Source: Kitasatospora sp052076145 (GTDB taxonomy: Bacteria > Actinomycetota > Actinomycetes > Streptomycetales > Streptomycetaceae). Taken from it: 64,000 nucleotides of DNA. This document shows, in pieces, positions 24,182 through 32,355 of the stretch (position 1 is the stretch's first letter; every line of letters starts with the position of its first letter). A program made the translations under genes and the position numbers. Under the pieces are notes generated by a model, which was given only the letters and a program-made list of their open reading frames with translations, did no database searches and had not been told where the DNA came from. The stretch lies in assembly GCF_052076145.1 (NCBI RefSeq), contig NZ_CP197246.1:2976001-3040000 (forward strand), in the 5' to 3' direction.

Positions 24182-25048
24182 CTACGTGAAGACGACCGTG
24201 CGGGTGCCGTTGAGCAGCACGCGGTGCTCGCTGTGCCACTTCACCGCGCGGGCCAGCGCCTGGCACTCGACGTCACGGCCGACGGCGACCAGCTGGTCGG
24301 GGGTGACGTCGTGGGTGACGCGGGCGACCTCCTGCTCGATGATCGGGCCCTCGTCGAGGTCGGCGGTGACGTAGTGCGCGGTCGCGCCGATCAGCTTCAC
24401 CCCACGGCTGTGGGCCTGGTGGTACGGCCTGGCGCCTTTGAAGCTCGGCAGGAAGGAGTGGTGGATGTTGATGACCCGCCCGGAGAGCGCCTTGCACAGG
24501 CCGTCGGAGAGCACCTGCATGTAGCGCGCCAGCACGACCAGGTCGACCTTCTGGTCGGCGACCAGGTCGAGCAGCTGCTGTTCGGCCTCGGCCTTGGTGT
24601 CCCGGGTGACGGGGATGTGGTGGAACGGGATGCCGTACGACTGCGTCAGCTCGCGGAAGTCGGTGTGGTTGGAGACCACGGCCGCGATCTCCACCGGCAG
24701 GGCGCCGATCCGGGTGCGGAACAGCAGGTCGTTGAGGCAGTGCCCGAACTTGCTGACCATCAGCACCACCCGCATCCGCTCGGCGCTGGGGTGGATCTGC
24801 CAGTCCATCCGGAAGGACGCGCCGATGGCGGCGAAGCTCGCCCGCAGCTTCTCCGCGCCGATCCGGCCCTCGGCCGTGAAGTGCACCCGCATGAAGAACA
24901 GCCCGCTGTCGGCGTCCCCGAACTGCTGGCTGTCGACGATGTTGCAACCGGTCATGAACAGGTAGCTGGAGACCGCGTGGACGATCCCCTGCTTGTCGGG
25001 GCAGGACAGCGTGAGGACGTACTGCGAGGCTGCTGTCTGCTGTTCCAC
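24182..25048 (-). CDS. purU: Formyltetrahydrofolate deformylase
   Basis: PurU hydrolyses 10-formyl-tetrahydrofolate to formate and tetrahydrofolate, balancing one-carbon pools. The 288-residue product has an N-terminal ACT domain (YVLTLSCPDKQGIVHAVSSYL, about residues 10-30) and a C-terminal formyltransferase-fold domain with the catalytic residues in VINIHHSFLPSFKGARPY (Asn and His) and ATAHYVTADLDEGPIIEQ (Asp). Start is GTG at 25048 with AGGA ten bases upstream. The gene ends 16 bases from the convergent sigma-like gene. Confidence 0.95.
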   Translation of the reverse strand: MEQQTAASQYVLTLSCPDKQGIVHAVSSYLFMTGCNIVDSQQFGDADSGLFFMRVHFTAEGRIGAEKLRASFAAIGASFRMDWQIHPSAERMRVVLMVSKFGHCLNDLLFRTRIGALPVEIAAVVSNHTDFRELTQSYGIPFHHIPVTRDTKAEAEQQLLDLVADQKVDLVVLARYMQVLSDGLCKALSGRVINIHHSFLPSFKGARPYHQAHSRGVKLIGATAHYVTADLDEGPIIEQEVARVTHDVTPDQLVAVGRDVECQALARAVKWHSEHRVLLNGTRTVVFT

Positions 25049-25180
25049 GGTGGGTCGGGTCCTGTCCGCTAGGTCGGCGAGTGGCGCAAGCCGTCCAGCG
25101 TGTCACATACCGGACGCCGCGCGCCGATCCGACCGCACTGCGGGACGGGCCTCAGCCGGCCCTGTTCAGCCCGCCCGGGT

Positions 25181-25627
25181 TCAGCCTGTCCGGGTGAGGA
25201 TGCGCAGCACCTCCAGCGAACGCGGCTCCGCCTCCGGGTCGTCCCCGTCTGCCAGCGCGAGCTGGACGTGCGCCTCCCGACAGGCCCGGACGGCGTCCGG
25301 CCAGCCGGGGTGGGCGAGGTACGCGGCGGCGGGCGCGTCGGCCCCGGTCTCGTGCAGCACCTGGAGGACGCGCAGCACGGCGGCGCTCACCAGCGTGGTC
25401 TCGGTGGTGTCGCGGAAGACCGTGCCGAGGTACTTCTCGGCGGGCCAGCGGTCCAGCCAGGTGTCCTCGACCAGCCGGTAGACGGCGTCGGTCACGTCTC
25501 CGTAGCCCGCACGGCCGGACAGCCAGGTCTGCTGCTGAAAGGCAGGGTCGGAGAGCATGTGCAGCCCCGAGCGCACGCGGGCGCGCCAGCGCCACCAGGG
25601 CAGGTCGTTGATCGGCATGCCGCCCAT
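25181..25627 (-). CDS. SCO4402-family conserved streptomycete protein
   Basis: A 148-residue cytoplasmic protein, highly conserved in streptomycetes, beginning MGGMPINDLPWWRWRARVRS and continuing with GYGDVTDAVYRLVEDTWL, WPAEKYLGTVFRD and ending DPEAEPRSLEVLRILTR. No enzymatic motif is visible and the function is unknown. ATG at 25627 is chosen from the family start; no good ribosome site precedes it. It lies 132 bases upstream of purU in the same direction, an arrangement also found in other streptomycetes. Confidence 0.85.
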   Translation of the reverse strand: MGGMPINDLPWWRWRARVRSGLHMLSDPAFQQQTWLSGRAGYGDVTDAVYRLVEDTWLDRWPAEKYLGTVFRDTTETTLVSAAVLRVLQVLHETGADAPAAAYLAHPGWPDAVRACREAHVQLALADGDDPEAEPRSLEVLRILTRTG

Positions 25628-25898
25628 CGTGCTTGAGCGGTAGCCCGTCCGAGAAGGGTTTCGGGCAGACCGATACGAAGAATCTGTCCGGGTGGTCCCT
25701 GCGGCGGGATCTGTACTGGCAACCATGGGAATCGATCGTACGTTCCCCGTCGACACTCCTTCTACACGCGTCATCAGCAATCACCCCCCGGTGTTCCGCT
25801 CCCGTTGGCCGCTCGTTCGCTCTCCGGCCCTCTCCGGGCACCCCGCCGCATCGAGGGTGGAGACGGCCGACTGCTGCCGCCTGGGGAGGGACAAGCTC

Positions 25899-27191
25899 AT
25901 GTTGTTGACCGGAGCACGCCATGATCGGGGTCCGCGCACGCGGGGACGCCGCCCGGCCGTCGCACTCGCCGCCGCAGCGGCCCTGCTGCCGGCCCTGCTC
26001 GCCACCTCCGCCTGCGGCGGCCCGGCGGACGCCGCCGCCACCGGTGGCGGCGAGGTCAGTGTGATGACCTGGGCGCCGTCCGGCACCGGCTCCGCCGACC
26101 GGCCCGGCATGACCGACCTCGCCGAGGCCGTCGGCCGCGAGCTCAACGCCAAGGGCGGCCTGGCCGGGCACCCCGTCCACGTCCTCACCTGCAACGAGCA
26201 CAACACCGCCGAGGGCGCAGCCGACTGCGCCCGGCAGGCCATCGACGCCCACGTGATCGCGGTGGTCGGCTCGTACAGCCAGTACGGCAGCAGCTTCATC
26301 TCGCTGCTGGAGGCCGCGAACATCCCCTACCTCGGCGGGTACGGCCTCTCCACCCCCGAGTTCAGCAGCCCGCTCTCCTACCCCGTCGCCGGCGGCACGC
26401 CCGCGCTGATCGCGGGCAGCGGCCGCCAGCTCGTCGCGGCGGGCTGCAGGACGGTCGCGCTGATCCGCCCCGACACCCGCGCCGGCGACACCCTGCTCGG
26501 CTTCCTCACCGGTGCGCTCAGCACCGAGAAGATCAAGCTGACCGACATCAAGGCCCCCGAGAAGTCCAACGACTACTCGGCCATCGCCCAGCAGGCCATC
26601 GGCGCCGACCGCCCCGGCAACTGCGTCACCAGCGCCCTCGGCGCCGAGCCGACCTCCAACCTGCTCGACCCCTACCGGCGGCTCGGCCCCAAGAACACCG
26701 TCTTCGCCTCCGTGATCGGCAGCGTCCAGCAGTCCGTGGTCGACTCCACCGGCGGCGACACGGGCCCGCTCAACGGCGCGTACGCGACCGGCTGGTACCC
26801 GCCCGAGGCCTCGCATGTCTGGGACGCCCTGCGGGGCACCCTGCACGACTACGCGGACGGCAACGCGATCGACGTCTCCGACCCCGGCGTGCAGACCACC
26901 TGGGTCGCCTACGAGGTGATCCGCCAGGTCGCGGCCCGGATCGGCCCCGCCAAGCCGCTCACCGCCAAGTCCGTCCGGAGCGTCCTCGACAGCGGCGACC
27001 CGATCGAGACGGCCGGAGCCACCCCTCCGCTCAGCTGGGGCATGACCAACATGCTGCCCAGCGCGGACTCCCCCCGCCTGGTCAACACCTCGGTCACCTT
27101 CCAGCAGGTCCAGGGCGGCCGCCTGGTCGAGCAGCAGAACACCTTCGTGGACGTCCGCTGGGTCCTCACCGGCGCCAAGCACCCGTCCTGA
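25899..27191 (+). CDS. Orphan ABC transporter substrate-binding lipoprotein (branched-chain amino acid type)
   Basis: A 430-residue protein with a basic, hydrophobic signal (about residues 12-40) ending ALLATSAC, a probable though not ideal lipobox, so likely anchored outside the membrane. The rest is a type I periplasmic-binding fold of the Peripla_BP_6/Leu-Ile-Val group (GRELNAKGGLAGHPVHV; VVGSYSQYG; VAYEVIRQVAARIGPAKPLT). No permease or ATPase gene is adjacent, so it may act as a sensor or partner of a distant transporter. ATG at 25899 has GGAGGG eight bases upstream. The last codons are tandemly duplicated past the stop (27180-27207). Confidence 0.87.
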   Translation: MLLTGARHDRGPRTRGRRPAVALAAAAALLPALLATSACGGPADAAATGGGEVSVMTWAPSGTGSADRPGMTDLAEAVGRELNAKGGLAGHPVHVLTCNEHNTAEGAADCARQAIDAHVIAVVGSYSQYGSSFISLLEAANIPYLGGYGLSTPEFSSPLSYPVAGGTPALIAGSGRQLVAAGCRTVALIRPDTRAGDTLLGFLTGALSTEKIKLTDIKAPEKSNDYSAIAQQAIGADRPGNCVTSALGAEPTSNLLDPYRRLGPKNTVFASVIGSVQQSVVDSTGGDTGPLNGAYATGWYPPEASHVWDALRGTLHDYADGNAIDVSDPGVQTTWVAYEVIRQVAARIGPAKPLTAKSVRSVLDSGDPIETAGATPPLSWGMTNMLPSADSPRLVNTSVTFQQVQGGRLVEQQNTFVDVRWVLTGAKHPS

Positions 27192-27225
27192 CGCACCCGT
27201 CCTGACGTACTGGGGGCGTTGACCA

Positions 27226-27242
27226 CCAGGGGCGCGGCCGGT
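27226..27242. repeat. CCAGGGGCGCGGCCGGT intergenic repeat, copy 2
   Basis: Identical over 17 bases to 19748-19764. It lies between two convergent genes, directly beside the stop of the Q-rich membrane protein. Confidence 0.5.
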
Positions 27243-27246
27243 TGCG

Positions 27247-28341
27247 CTACAGCTCCGTCGGGCCCTTGGTGGCGAGCCCGGTCTGGGCCGCCACCGCGTT
27301 CCAGAGGGTGGAGGCCTGGCTCTTGGCCTCGCTGGCCTGGCCGCTCGCCGCGTCGGCCTTGCTCAGGTGGTCACTGGAGGCCTTGTTCGGGTCGCAGGCG
27401 GCGATCGCGTCCGTCGCGTAGCCCGCGTACTCGCGGTCCGCGGTGGCGGAGGCCTGCCACCCCTTCACCAGCTGCTCGACCAGCTGGCCGCCGCTCGGCA
27501 GCTGATCCACCTTCAGGGCGTTGAGCTTCGTCACCAGCCCGTCGCGCTGGGCGGCGGCCTGGGTGAGGGCCTGCTGTGCGTCGGGCAGCTTCTCGCAGCG
27601 CTTGACCGAGGCGACCGCGCTGATCACGGCCTGCCGGCTCGCGTTGGCGGTGTCCAGCAGCTCGCCGAGCGACTTCGCCTGGGCCTGCATCTCGGGGCTG
27701 ACCGAGGCCGCGCCGCTGCCCGTGCTGCTCGGGGCGGTGCTGCCGCCCTTGGCCACCGCGGTGTTCTTGGCCTTGGGCGTGCCGCCGGTGGCGGGGTCGC
27801 CGCTCATCAGCACCGCCACGAGGATGCCCGCCGCCACGACGCCCGCGACCACCCCGCCCACGATCAGCTTGGTGTTCGACCGGGGACCGCCGTCCTCCGG
27901 CCCGTACCCCTGCCCGGCGGGGGCGTACGCCGGAGGCGCGGGCGGGGCGCCGTACGGCTGCTGCGGCGCACCGTACTGCTGCTGGCCGCCGAAGGTCTGC
28001 TGCCCGCCGAAGCTCTGCTGGCCCCCGTACGAGGGCTGCGGCTGGGCGTACTGCTGCTGGCCGCCGTACGAGGGCTGGCCGCCCTGCGCCGGGTTGCCCG
28101 TGGGGTACGGCGGGAAGTACTGCGTCTCCGGCGCCTGATCGGCCTGCGGCGGCTGCGGAGCGTACTGCTGGGGTGCCTGCTGGTGCGGTGCCTGCTGGGG
28201 GGCCTGCGGCGGCGGGCTCAGGTACTCCGGGCCCGGCTGCTGCTGCGGCGCCTGGGGCGCCTGCGCAGCGTCCGGCTCGGGCCGGAACAGGTCGTCCATG
28301 TTGAAGTCGTTGGAGTTGGAGTACGAGCGGCGCTGGCTCAA
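27247..28341 (-). CDS. Membrane protein with Gln/Pro/Gly/Tyr-rich cytoplasmic N-terminus
   Basis: A 364-residue protein. Residues about 25-150 are low-complexity, with QAPQQ and YGGQQ-type repeats that suggest a disordered, possibly condensate-forming segment. A single membrane span lies near 156-178 (LIVGGVVAGVVAAGILVAVL). The outer domain (about 200-364) is helical with two cysteines (KRCEKL and IAACDPNK), probably disulfide-linked. The start codon is TTG at 28341, supported by GAGGA six bases upstream and the conserved opening MSQRRSYSNSNDFNMDDLF. Topology resembles other actinobacterial proteins with Q/P-rich tails; function unknown. Confidence 0.82.
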   Translation of the reverse strand: MSQRRSYSNSNDFNMDDLFRPEPDAAQAPQAPQQQPGPEYLSPPPQAPQQAPHQQAPQQYAPQPPQADQAPETQYFPPYPTGNPAQGGQPSYGGQQQYAQPQPSYGGQQSFGGQQTFGGQQQYGAPQQPYGAPPAPPAYAPAGQGYGPEDGGPRSNTKLIVGGVVAGVVAAGILVAVLMSGDPATGGTPKAKNTAVAKGGSTAPSSTGSGAASVSPEMQAQAKSLGELLDTANASRQAVISAVASVKRCEKLPDAQQALTQAAAQRDGLVTKLNALKVDQLPSGGQLVEQLVKGWQASATADREYAGYATDAIAACDPNKASSDHLSKADAASGQASEAKSQASTLWNAVAAQTGLATKGPTEL

Positions 28342-28580
28342 CGCGATTCCTCACCTGTGTGCGGCACCGACTGTGCGAGGGCAGCCGACAGCCTGCGGAC
28401 GGCCGCTGTCGGCCGTCCGAGCCGTCTCTCCCGTTGCCGCACCCGGGCCTTCCTCGGTTCTTCCGCGCGCTCGTCGACGGCGGACCCCACCTGATCGGCG
28501 GGCCGGACACGCGCGACGCCGAATTTTGCGCCCACGCTACCCGTTCACCGGTACAGGTGACTACGCGGCCCGGAGTTCTC

Positions 28581-29957
28581 TCACGCGGCCTCCACCTCCA
28601 CCCGTGCCTGGAACTCCCGGACCACCCGGTGATCGCGGTACGGCTCCAGCCTGCGCCGGAACTCGTCCAGGTACTCGACCCCCCGGTTCGACCGCAGCCC
28701 GCTCAGCAGCCGGACGGCCTGCGCGCCCGTCTCGCAGGCCCGTTCGACGTCCCGCTGCTGGAGCTGTGCGGTGGCCAGCAGCACCAGGTCGACGGCCCGC
28801 CGCCGGACTCGCGTCGGCGGGTGGAGCTCGAGTGCCGTGCGGGCGTACTTCTCGGCCTGCGGCGCCTGGTCGAGATCGCGGTGACAGTGCGCCAACTCGT
28901 CGGCCAGGTAGGCCTCGTCGAAGTGCACGATCCAGTCCGGGTCGTCCTCCGGGTTGCGCTGCTCCATCGCCGCCAGCGCCTTCGCCGCGACGGCCTCGCA
29001 GGAGCGGGCGTCACCGAGCAGGGCGTGGCCCCGGGCCTCGGCGGCGTAGAACATCGCCATCGCCGTCGGGGTGGCGACCGCACGGGCGCCCTCCTGTGCG
29101 GCACGGGCCAGTTGGGCGATCTCGCGCGGGTTGCCGAGCGTCGCCGCGAGGTGGCTCATCGAGGCCGCCAGCACGTACCCGCCGTACCCGCGGTCGTCCG
29201 CCGCCTGGGCCAGCCGCAGGGCCTGGATGTAGTAGCGCTGGGCCAGGCCGGGCTGCCCGGTGTCCACCGCCATGTACCCGGCCAGCTCCGTCAGCCGGGC
29301 GACGGCGCCGAAGAGCTGACGCCCGGTCTCCTCCCGGTACGCACCGCTCAGCAGCCCCGAGACCACGCTGTTGAGGTAGTGCACGACCACCGGGCGGACG
29401 TGCCCGCTGCCGAAGCGGTGGTCCAGCTCGACCAGCATCTGGGTGGTCGCCCGGATCGCCGCGACGTCCGCCATCCCCACCCGGGGGCCGCCCGCGCGGG
29501 CCACCACCGGGTCGGGCGGGGTGATCAGCCAGTCCCGGCTGGGCTCCACCAGCGCGGACGCGGCGACCGTCGCCCCCGCGAGGAACTCCCGCCGACCGAC
29601 GTCGCTGCGCCACAACTCGCAGACCTGGTCGAGTGCGCCGCTGAGGGTGGCGGCGAACTGGAGGCCCACCCCGGAGCTGAGGTTCTTGCCGTCGGCCATG
29701 CCGATCTCGTCGACCGTGACCCCCCGGCCGAGCTTGCGGCCGAGCGCCTCGGCGATCACGGCGGGCGCCTGCCCGCGCGGCTGCTGGCCGCGCAGCCAAC
29801 GCGCCACCGAGGTTTTGTCGTACCGCAGATCGAGCCCGTGCTCGGCGCCGCAGAGGTTCACCCGGCGGGCGAGGCCCGCGTTCGAGCAGCTCGCCTCCTG
29901 GATCAGCTGCTGCAGACGCTCATTGGGCTGTCGTGCGACGAGTGGTCTAGCGGCCAT
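28581..29957 (-). CDS. NsdA-like XRE/TPR transcriptional regulator
   Basis: A 458-residue regulator. The N-terminal part has a degenerate XRE-type helix-turn-helix (NAGLARRVNLCGAEHGLDLR followed by YDKTSVARWLRGQQPRG, about residues 26-62). The C-terminal two thirds are tetratricopeptide-like helices (GQPGLAQRYYIQALRLAQAA; AEKYARTALELHPPTR). It belongs to the streptomycete group that includes NsdA, a negative regulator of sporulation and antibiotic production; whether it is the NsdA orthologue or a paralogue cannot be settled here. Monocistronic, with the divergent Prim-Pol gene 374 bases away. Confidence 0.82.
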   Translation of the reverse strand: MAARPLVARQPNERLQQLIQEASCSNAGLARRVNLCGAEHGLDLRYDKTSVARWLRGQQPRGQAPAVIAEALGRKLGRGVTVDEIGMADGKNLSSGVGLQFAATLSGALDQVCELWRSDVGRREFLAGATVAASALVEPSRDWLITPPDPVVARAGGPRVGMADVAAIRATTQMLVELDHRFGSGHVRPVVVHYLNSVVSGLLSGAYREETGRQLFGAVARLTELAGYMAVDTGQPGLAQRYYIQALRLAQAADDRGYGGYVLAASMSHLAATLGNPREIAQLARAAQEGARAVATPTAMAMFYAAEARGHALLGDARSCEAVAAKALAAMEQRNPEDDPDWIVHFDEAYLADELAHCHRDLDQAPQAEKYARTALELHPPTRVRRRAVDLVLLATAQLQQRDVERACETGAQAVRLLSGLRSNRGVEYLDEFRRRLEPYRDHRVVREFQARVEVEAA

Positions 29958-30331
29958 GGGCTTCGCCTCCCCACGCCCCCGGCCCTGACCGGCGGGCGAC
30001 GATTCTGCTGCTCGGTTGCCGACGTGCCGACCGGTTGGGGCTTAGAGTGACCGTCGGTCGGAGGCGGTGCCACGGGCCGACGGCTCTCGCCCGGACGGTC
30101 CGCTCGTTCACCCGCCCCCAGTTGACGGTCGGTCTTATGACCCCAGGTTAGCGATCAGCAACACCAGCGGGATACCCACCGTGACCAACCCGCTCCCCAC
30201 GCGCCCTGCCAAATGCACCCATGCGCCCCTGCCTGCGCCGGTTGCGACCCCCTCGTCCGTTCCCCGGTGTCTCGTACGTGTTCCCTCCCTTTCGACCGTA
30301 ACCCCGTTCACCCCGAGTAGTTGAGCACAGC
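29958..30331. other. 374-bp divergent intergenic region (regulator / Prim-Pol)
   Basis: No gene seen. GACCGTCGGTC (30050-30060) and GACGGTCGGTC (30124-30134) are near-identical direct repeats that could be binding sites. The second overlaps TTGACG (30123-30128), a possible rightward -35, but no convincing -10 follows at the right distance. Confidence 0.35.
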
Positions 30332-31042
30332 GTGGAAGACACCCCAGGAGCCCCCGAACAGGGCCTGCCCCCGCTGCTCATCGAAGCCGTCCGCTACGCG
30401 GAGGACCGCCACTGGGAGGTAGCCCCCGGCACCTGGCTGATCGACGGCGACGGCCCGGCCCGGTGCTCCTGCGGCGACCGCCACTGCGAGCTGCCCGGCG
30501 CCCACCCGACCACCGAGGACTGGCGCCGCAAGGCGAGCGCCGGGCCGGGCGTGGTGCGGCGCTGGTGGACGGAGAACCCGCAGGCGTCGATCCTGCTCCC
30601 GACCGGCCGCAGCTTCGACGCCCTGGACGTGCCGGAGACCGCGGGCTGCCTGGCGCTGGCCCGGATGGAACGGCTGGAGCTCCAGCTCGGCCCGGTGGTG
30701 AACGTCCCCGCGGCGGCCGGCCAGAGCGGGCGCCGACTGCTCTTCCTCGTCCTGCCCGGCACCCTCGCCAAGCTGCCCGACCTGCTCCGCCGGCTCGGCT
30801 GGGCCCCCGGGCGCCTCGACCTGGTCGGCCGGGGCGAGGGGGACTGGATCGTCGCCCCGCCCTCCCGGATCGGCGCCTACGGGTTCGCCCAGTGGGCCCG
30901 GCCGCCGTCGGCGCTGAACCGCTGGCTGCCGGACGCGGGCGAGCTGGTCAGCCCGCTGGCGTACGCCTGCGGCCGGGCGGCGCAGCCCGCGCGCGCCCCG
31001 CAGCCGGCTGCCCAACCCACCCAGTCGGCGGCCGCCCGCTGA
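30332..31042 (+). CDS. Bifunctional DNA primase/polymerase (Prim-Pol) domain protein
   Basis: A 236-residue single-domain member of the Prim-Pol (PF09250) family. The Cys-rich knuckle CSCGDRHCELPGAHP (about residues 45-59) and the turn with WWTENPQASILLPTGRSFDALDVP (about 78-101) match the family, where GVVVLDID carries catalytic acids. Here the segment reads FDALDVPE, so the second acidic residue is not obviously conserved. No helicase part follows. Standalone forms are common on streptomycete chromosomes and need not be mobile; polymerase activity is doubtful. The start is GTG; the C-terminus is Ala/Pro/Gln-rich. Confidence 0.82.
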   Translation: MEDTPGAPEQGLPPLLIEAVRYAEDRHWEVAPGTWLIDGDGPARCSCGDRHCELPGAHPTTEDWRRKASAGPGVVRRWWTENPQASILLPTGRSFDALDVPETAGCLALARMERLELQLGPVVNVPAAAGQSGRRLLFLVLPGTLAKLPDLLRRLGWAPGRLDLVGRGEGDWIVAPPSRIGAYGFAQWARPPSALNRWLPDAGELVSPLAYACGRAAQPARAPQPAAQPTQSAAAR

Positions 31043-31109
31043 CCCCCCGGAACGGCCGCCCTACGCCTATCGGGTGAGGGCGCGCTCTGCGCGAAAACCC
31101 CGCGCGCGA

Positions 31110-31149
31110 CCGACGGGCCTTGTCTCCCACCGGAGGCAGGGTCCGTCGG
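31110..31149 (+). terminator. Terminator hairpin after the Prim-Pol gene
   Basis: Bases 31110-31127 pair with 31132-31149 over 18 positions (mostly Watson-Crick, with wobble positions and one mismatch) around a four-base loop, 67 bases after the Prim-Pol stop. Confidence 0.7.
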
Positions 31150-31357
31150 GCTGTATAGGCGGTAAGAGATCCGTCTACCCGATCACCAAGGTCGAAAGCC
31201 CCTCGTACGAGTGACGACGCTCAAGGATTGCGGTGATCTGCCGAGGGGAGGATTTCCTCCGAAGGCAGCCGGAGGGGGCTCGGACGGGGAAGCCGAGCTC
31301 GGCGAAGCGGAGGGGACAGGGGGGGTGTGGCACCGGTCGCGCTCGGGGTGACCGGTG
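31150..31357 (+). ncRNA. Candidate structured RNA in the 31.1-31.4 kb gap
   Basis: Downstream of the terminator a TATAGG (31154-31159) could be a -10 box. The following bases contain interleaved pairings GATCACC (31181-31187) with GGTGATC (31232-31238) and CCCCTCG (31199-31205) with CGAGGGG (31242-31248), which together would form a pseudoknot. They are followed by GGAGGA/TCCTCC (31247-31260), GCTCGG/CCGAGC (31278-31298) and CACCGGTC/GACCGGTG (31331-31357). No protein-coding frame fits. It could be a small RNA or simply the 3' UTR of dmdR1 read on the other strand. No known RNA family was recognised. Confidence 0.3.
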
Positions 31358-31379
31358 GCACGGCAGGGAGGGACAGCTC

Positions 31380-31407
31380 GGCCCGGTGCATGGGGATGCA
31401 CCGGGCC
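31380..31407 (-). terminator. Terminator hairpin after dmdR1
   Basis: GGCCCGGTGCA (31380-31390) pairs perfectly with TGCACCGGGCC (31397-31407) around a six-base loop, 43 bases beyond the dmdR1 stop. Confidence 0.8.
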
Positions 31408-31449
31408 GGACCTGTTCCTGGCGTGCGGGCGGCTGAGGCCCGTCCGGTT

Positions 31450-32142
31450 CTAGGCCCTCGCCACGAAGACGTGCATCGCGATGTCCTTGCCGAGCTCCAC
31501 CGCCGTCGCTCCGTCGCCGACCTGGACGCCCCCGGCGGCGGCCGCCACCCGGACGGTCGCGCCCGGCCGGACGCCGGCCCGGCTGAGCGTCCGCATCAGG
31601 TCCTCGTCGGTCTGGATCGGCTCGCCGATCCGGCGGACGATGACGCTGCTGCCCTCCTCGCCGGGCCGCACCGCGTCCAGCGTGACGAGGGCCGCGTCGA
31701 AGCCCTCCCCCTCGGCCTTGGTGTCGCCGAGCTCGTCCAGCCCGGGGATGGGGTTGCCGTAGGGCGACTGGGTCGGGTGCCCGAGCATGGCGAGCACCTT
31801 GCGCTCGACCGTCTCGCTCATCACGTGCTCCCAGCGGCAGGCCTCCTCGTGCACCTGCTCCCACTCCAGGCCGATCACGTCGACCAGCAGGCACTCCGCG
31901 ATGCGGTGCTTGCGCATCACGCGGACGGCGAGCCGGCGGCCGTCCTCGGTGAGTTCGAGGTGACGGTCCCCGGCGACCCGGAGCAGGCCGTCGCGCTCCA
32001 TCCGGCCAACGGTCTGGCTCACCGTCGGGCCGCTCTGCTCCAGCCGCTCGGCGATCCGGGCGCGCATCGGGGTGATGCCTTCCTCCTCCAGCTCCAGAAT
32101 GGTGCGAAGGTACATCTCAGTGGTGTCGATCAGCCCAGACAT
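31450..32142 (-). CDS. dmdR1: DtxR/IdeR-family iron-dependent repressor
   Basis: A 230-residue iron regulator that represses siderophore and other genes when loaded with Fe(II). Every metal ligand of DtxR is present at DtxR numbering: M10, C102, E105 and H106 for the primary site, and H79, E83 and H98 for the ancillary site. The helix-turn-helix is AERLEQSGPTVSQTVGRMER (about 31-50) and an SH3-like C-terminal domain starts near 145. Next to it is a divergent SIS-domain gene, as in the dmdR1 locus of S. coelicolor, which supports the symbol over the dmdR2 paralogue. A long antiparallel frame covers the whole gene. Confidence 0.92.
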   Translation of the reverse strand: MSGLIDTTEMYLRTILELEEEGITPMRARIAERLEQSGPTVSQTVGRMERDGLLRVAGDRHLELTEDGRRLAVRVMRKHRIAECLLVDVIGLEWEQVHEEACRWEHVMSETVERKVLAMLGHPTQSPYGNPIPGLDELGDTKAEGEGFDAALVTLDAVRPGEEGSSVIVRRIGEPIQTDEDLMRTLSRAGVRPGATVRVAAAAGGVQVGDGATAVELGKDIAMHVFVARA

Positions 32143-32355
32143 CGCCGCTGGCTCCGTTCCTCGGTGTACTCATCGCCAATTCTGACGTACCGCACCGACG
32201 GACGCGGACGCCCGACCCCGTGCCTCGTCACTTTCTGTCCCTGTTGACAGCGGGACACCCCAGGCCGCACGGTGCTCGCCGTAGCTTTCTCCATTGCTTT
32301 TTCTCCCTCAGCGGTCTGGACCACCCCGACCGCCCCGGCTCGGTACGGAGATCTG

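Noticed and set aside
30332..31042. The Prim-Pol domain gene as evidence of an integrated plasmid
   Set aside because: There is no replication, transfer, integrase or helicase gene nearby, and single Prim-Pol proteins are common core genes in streptomycetes.
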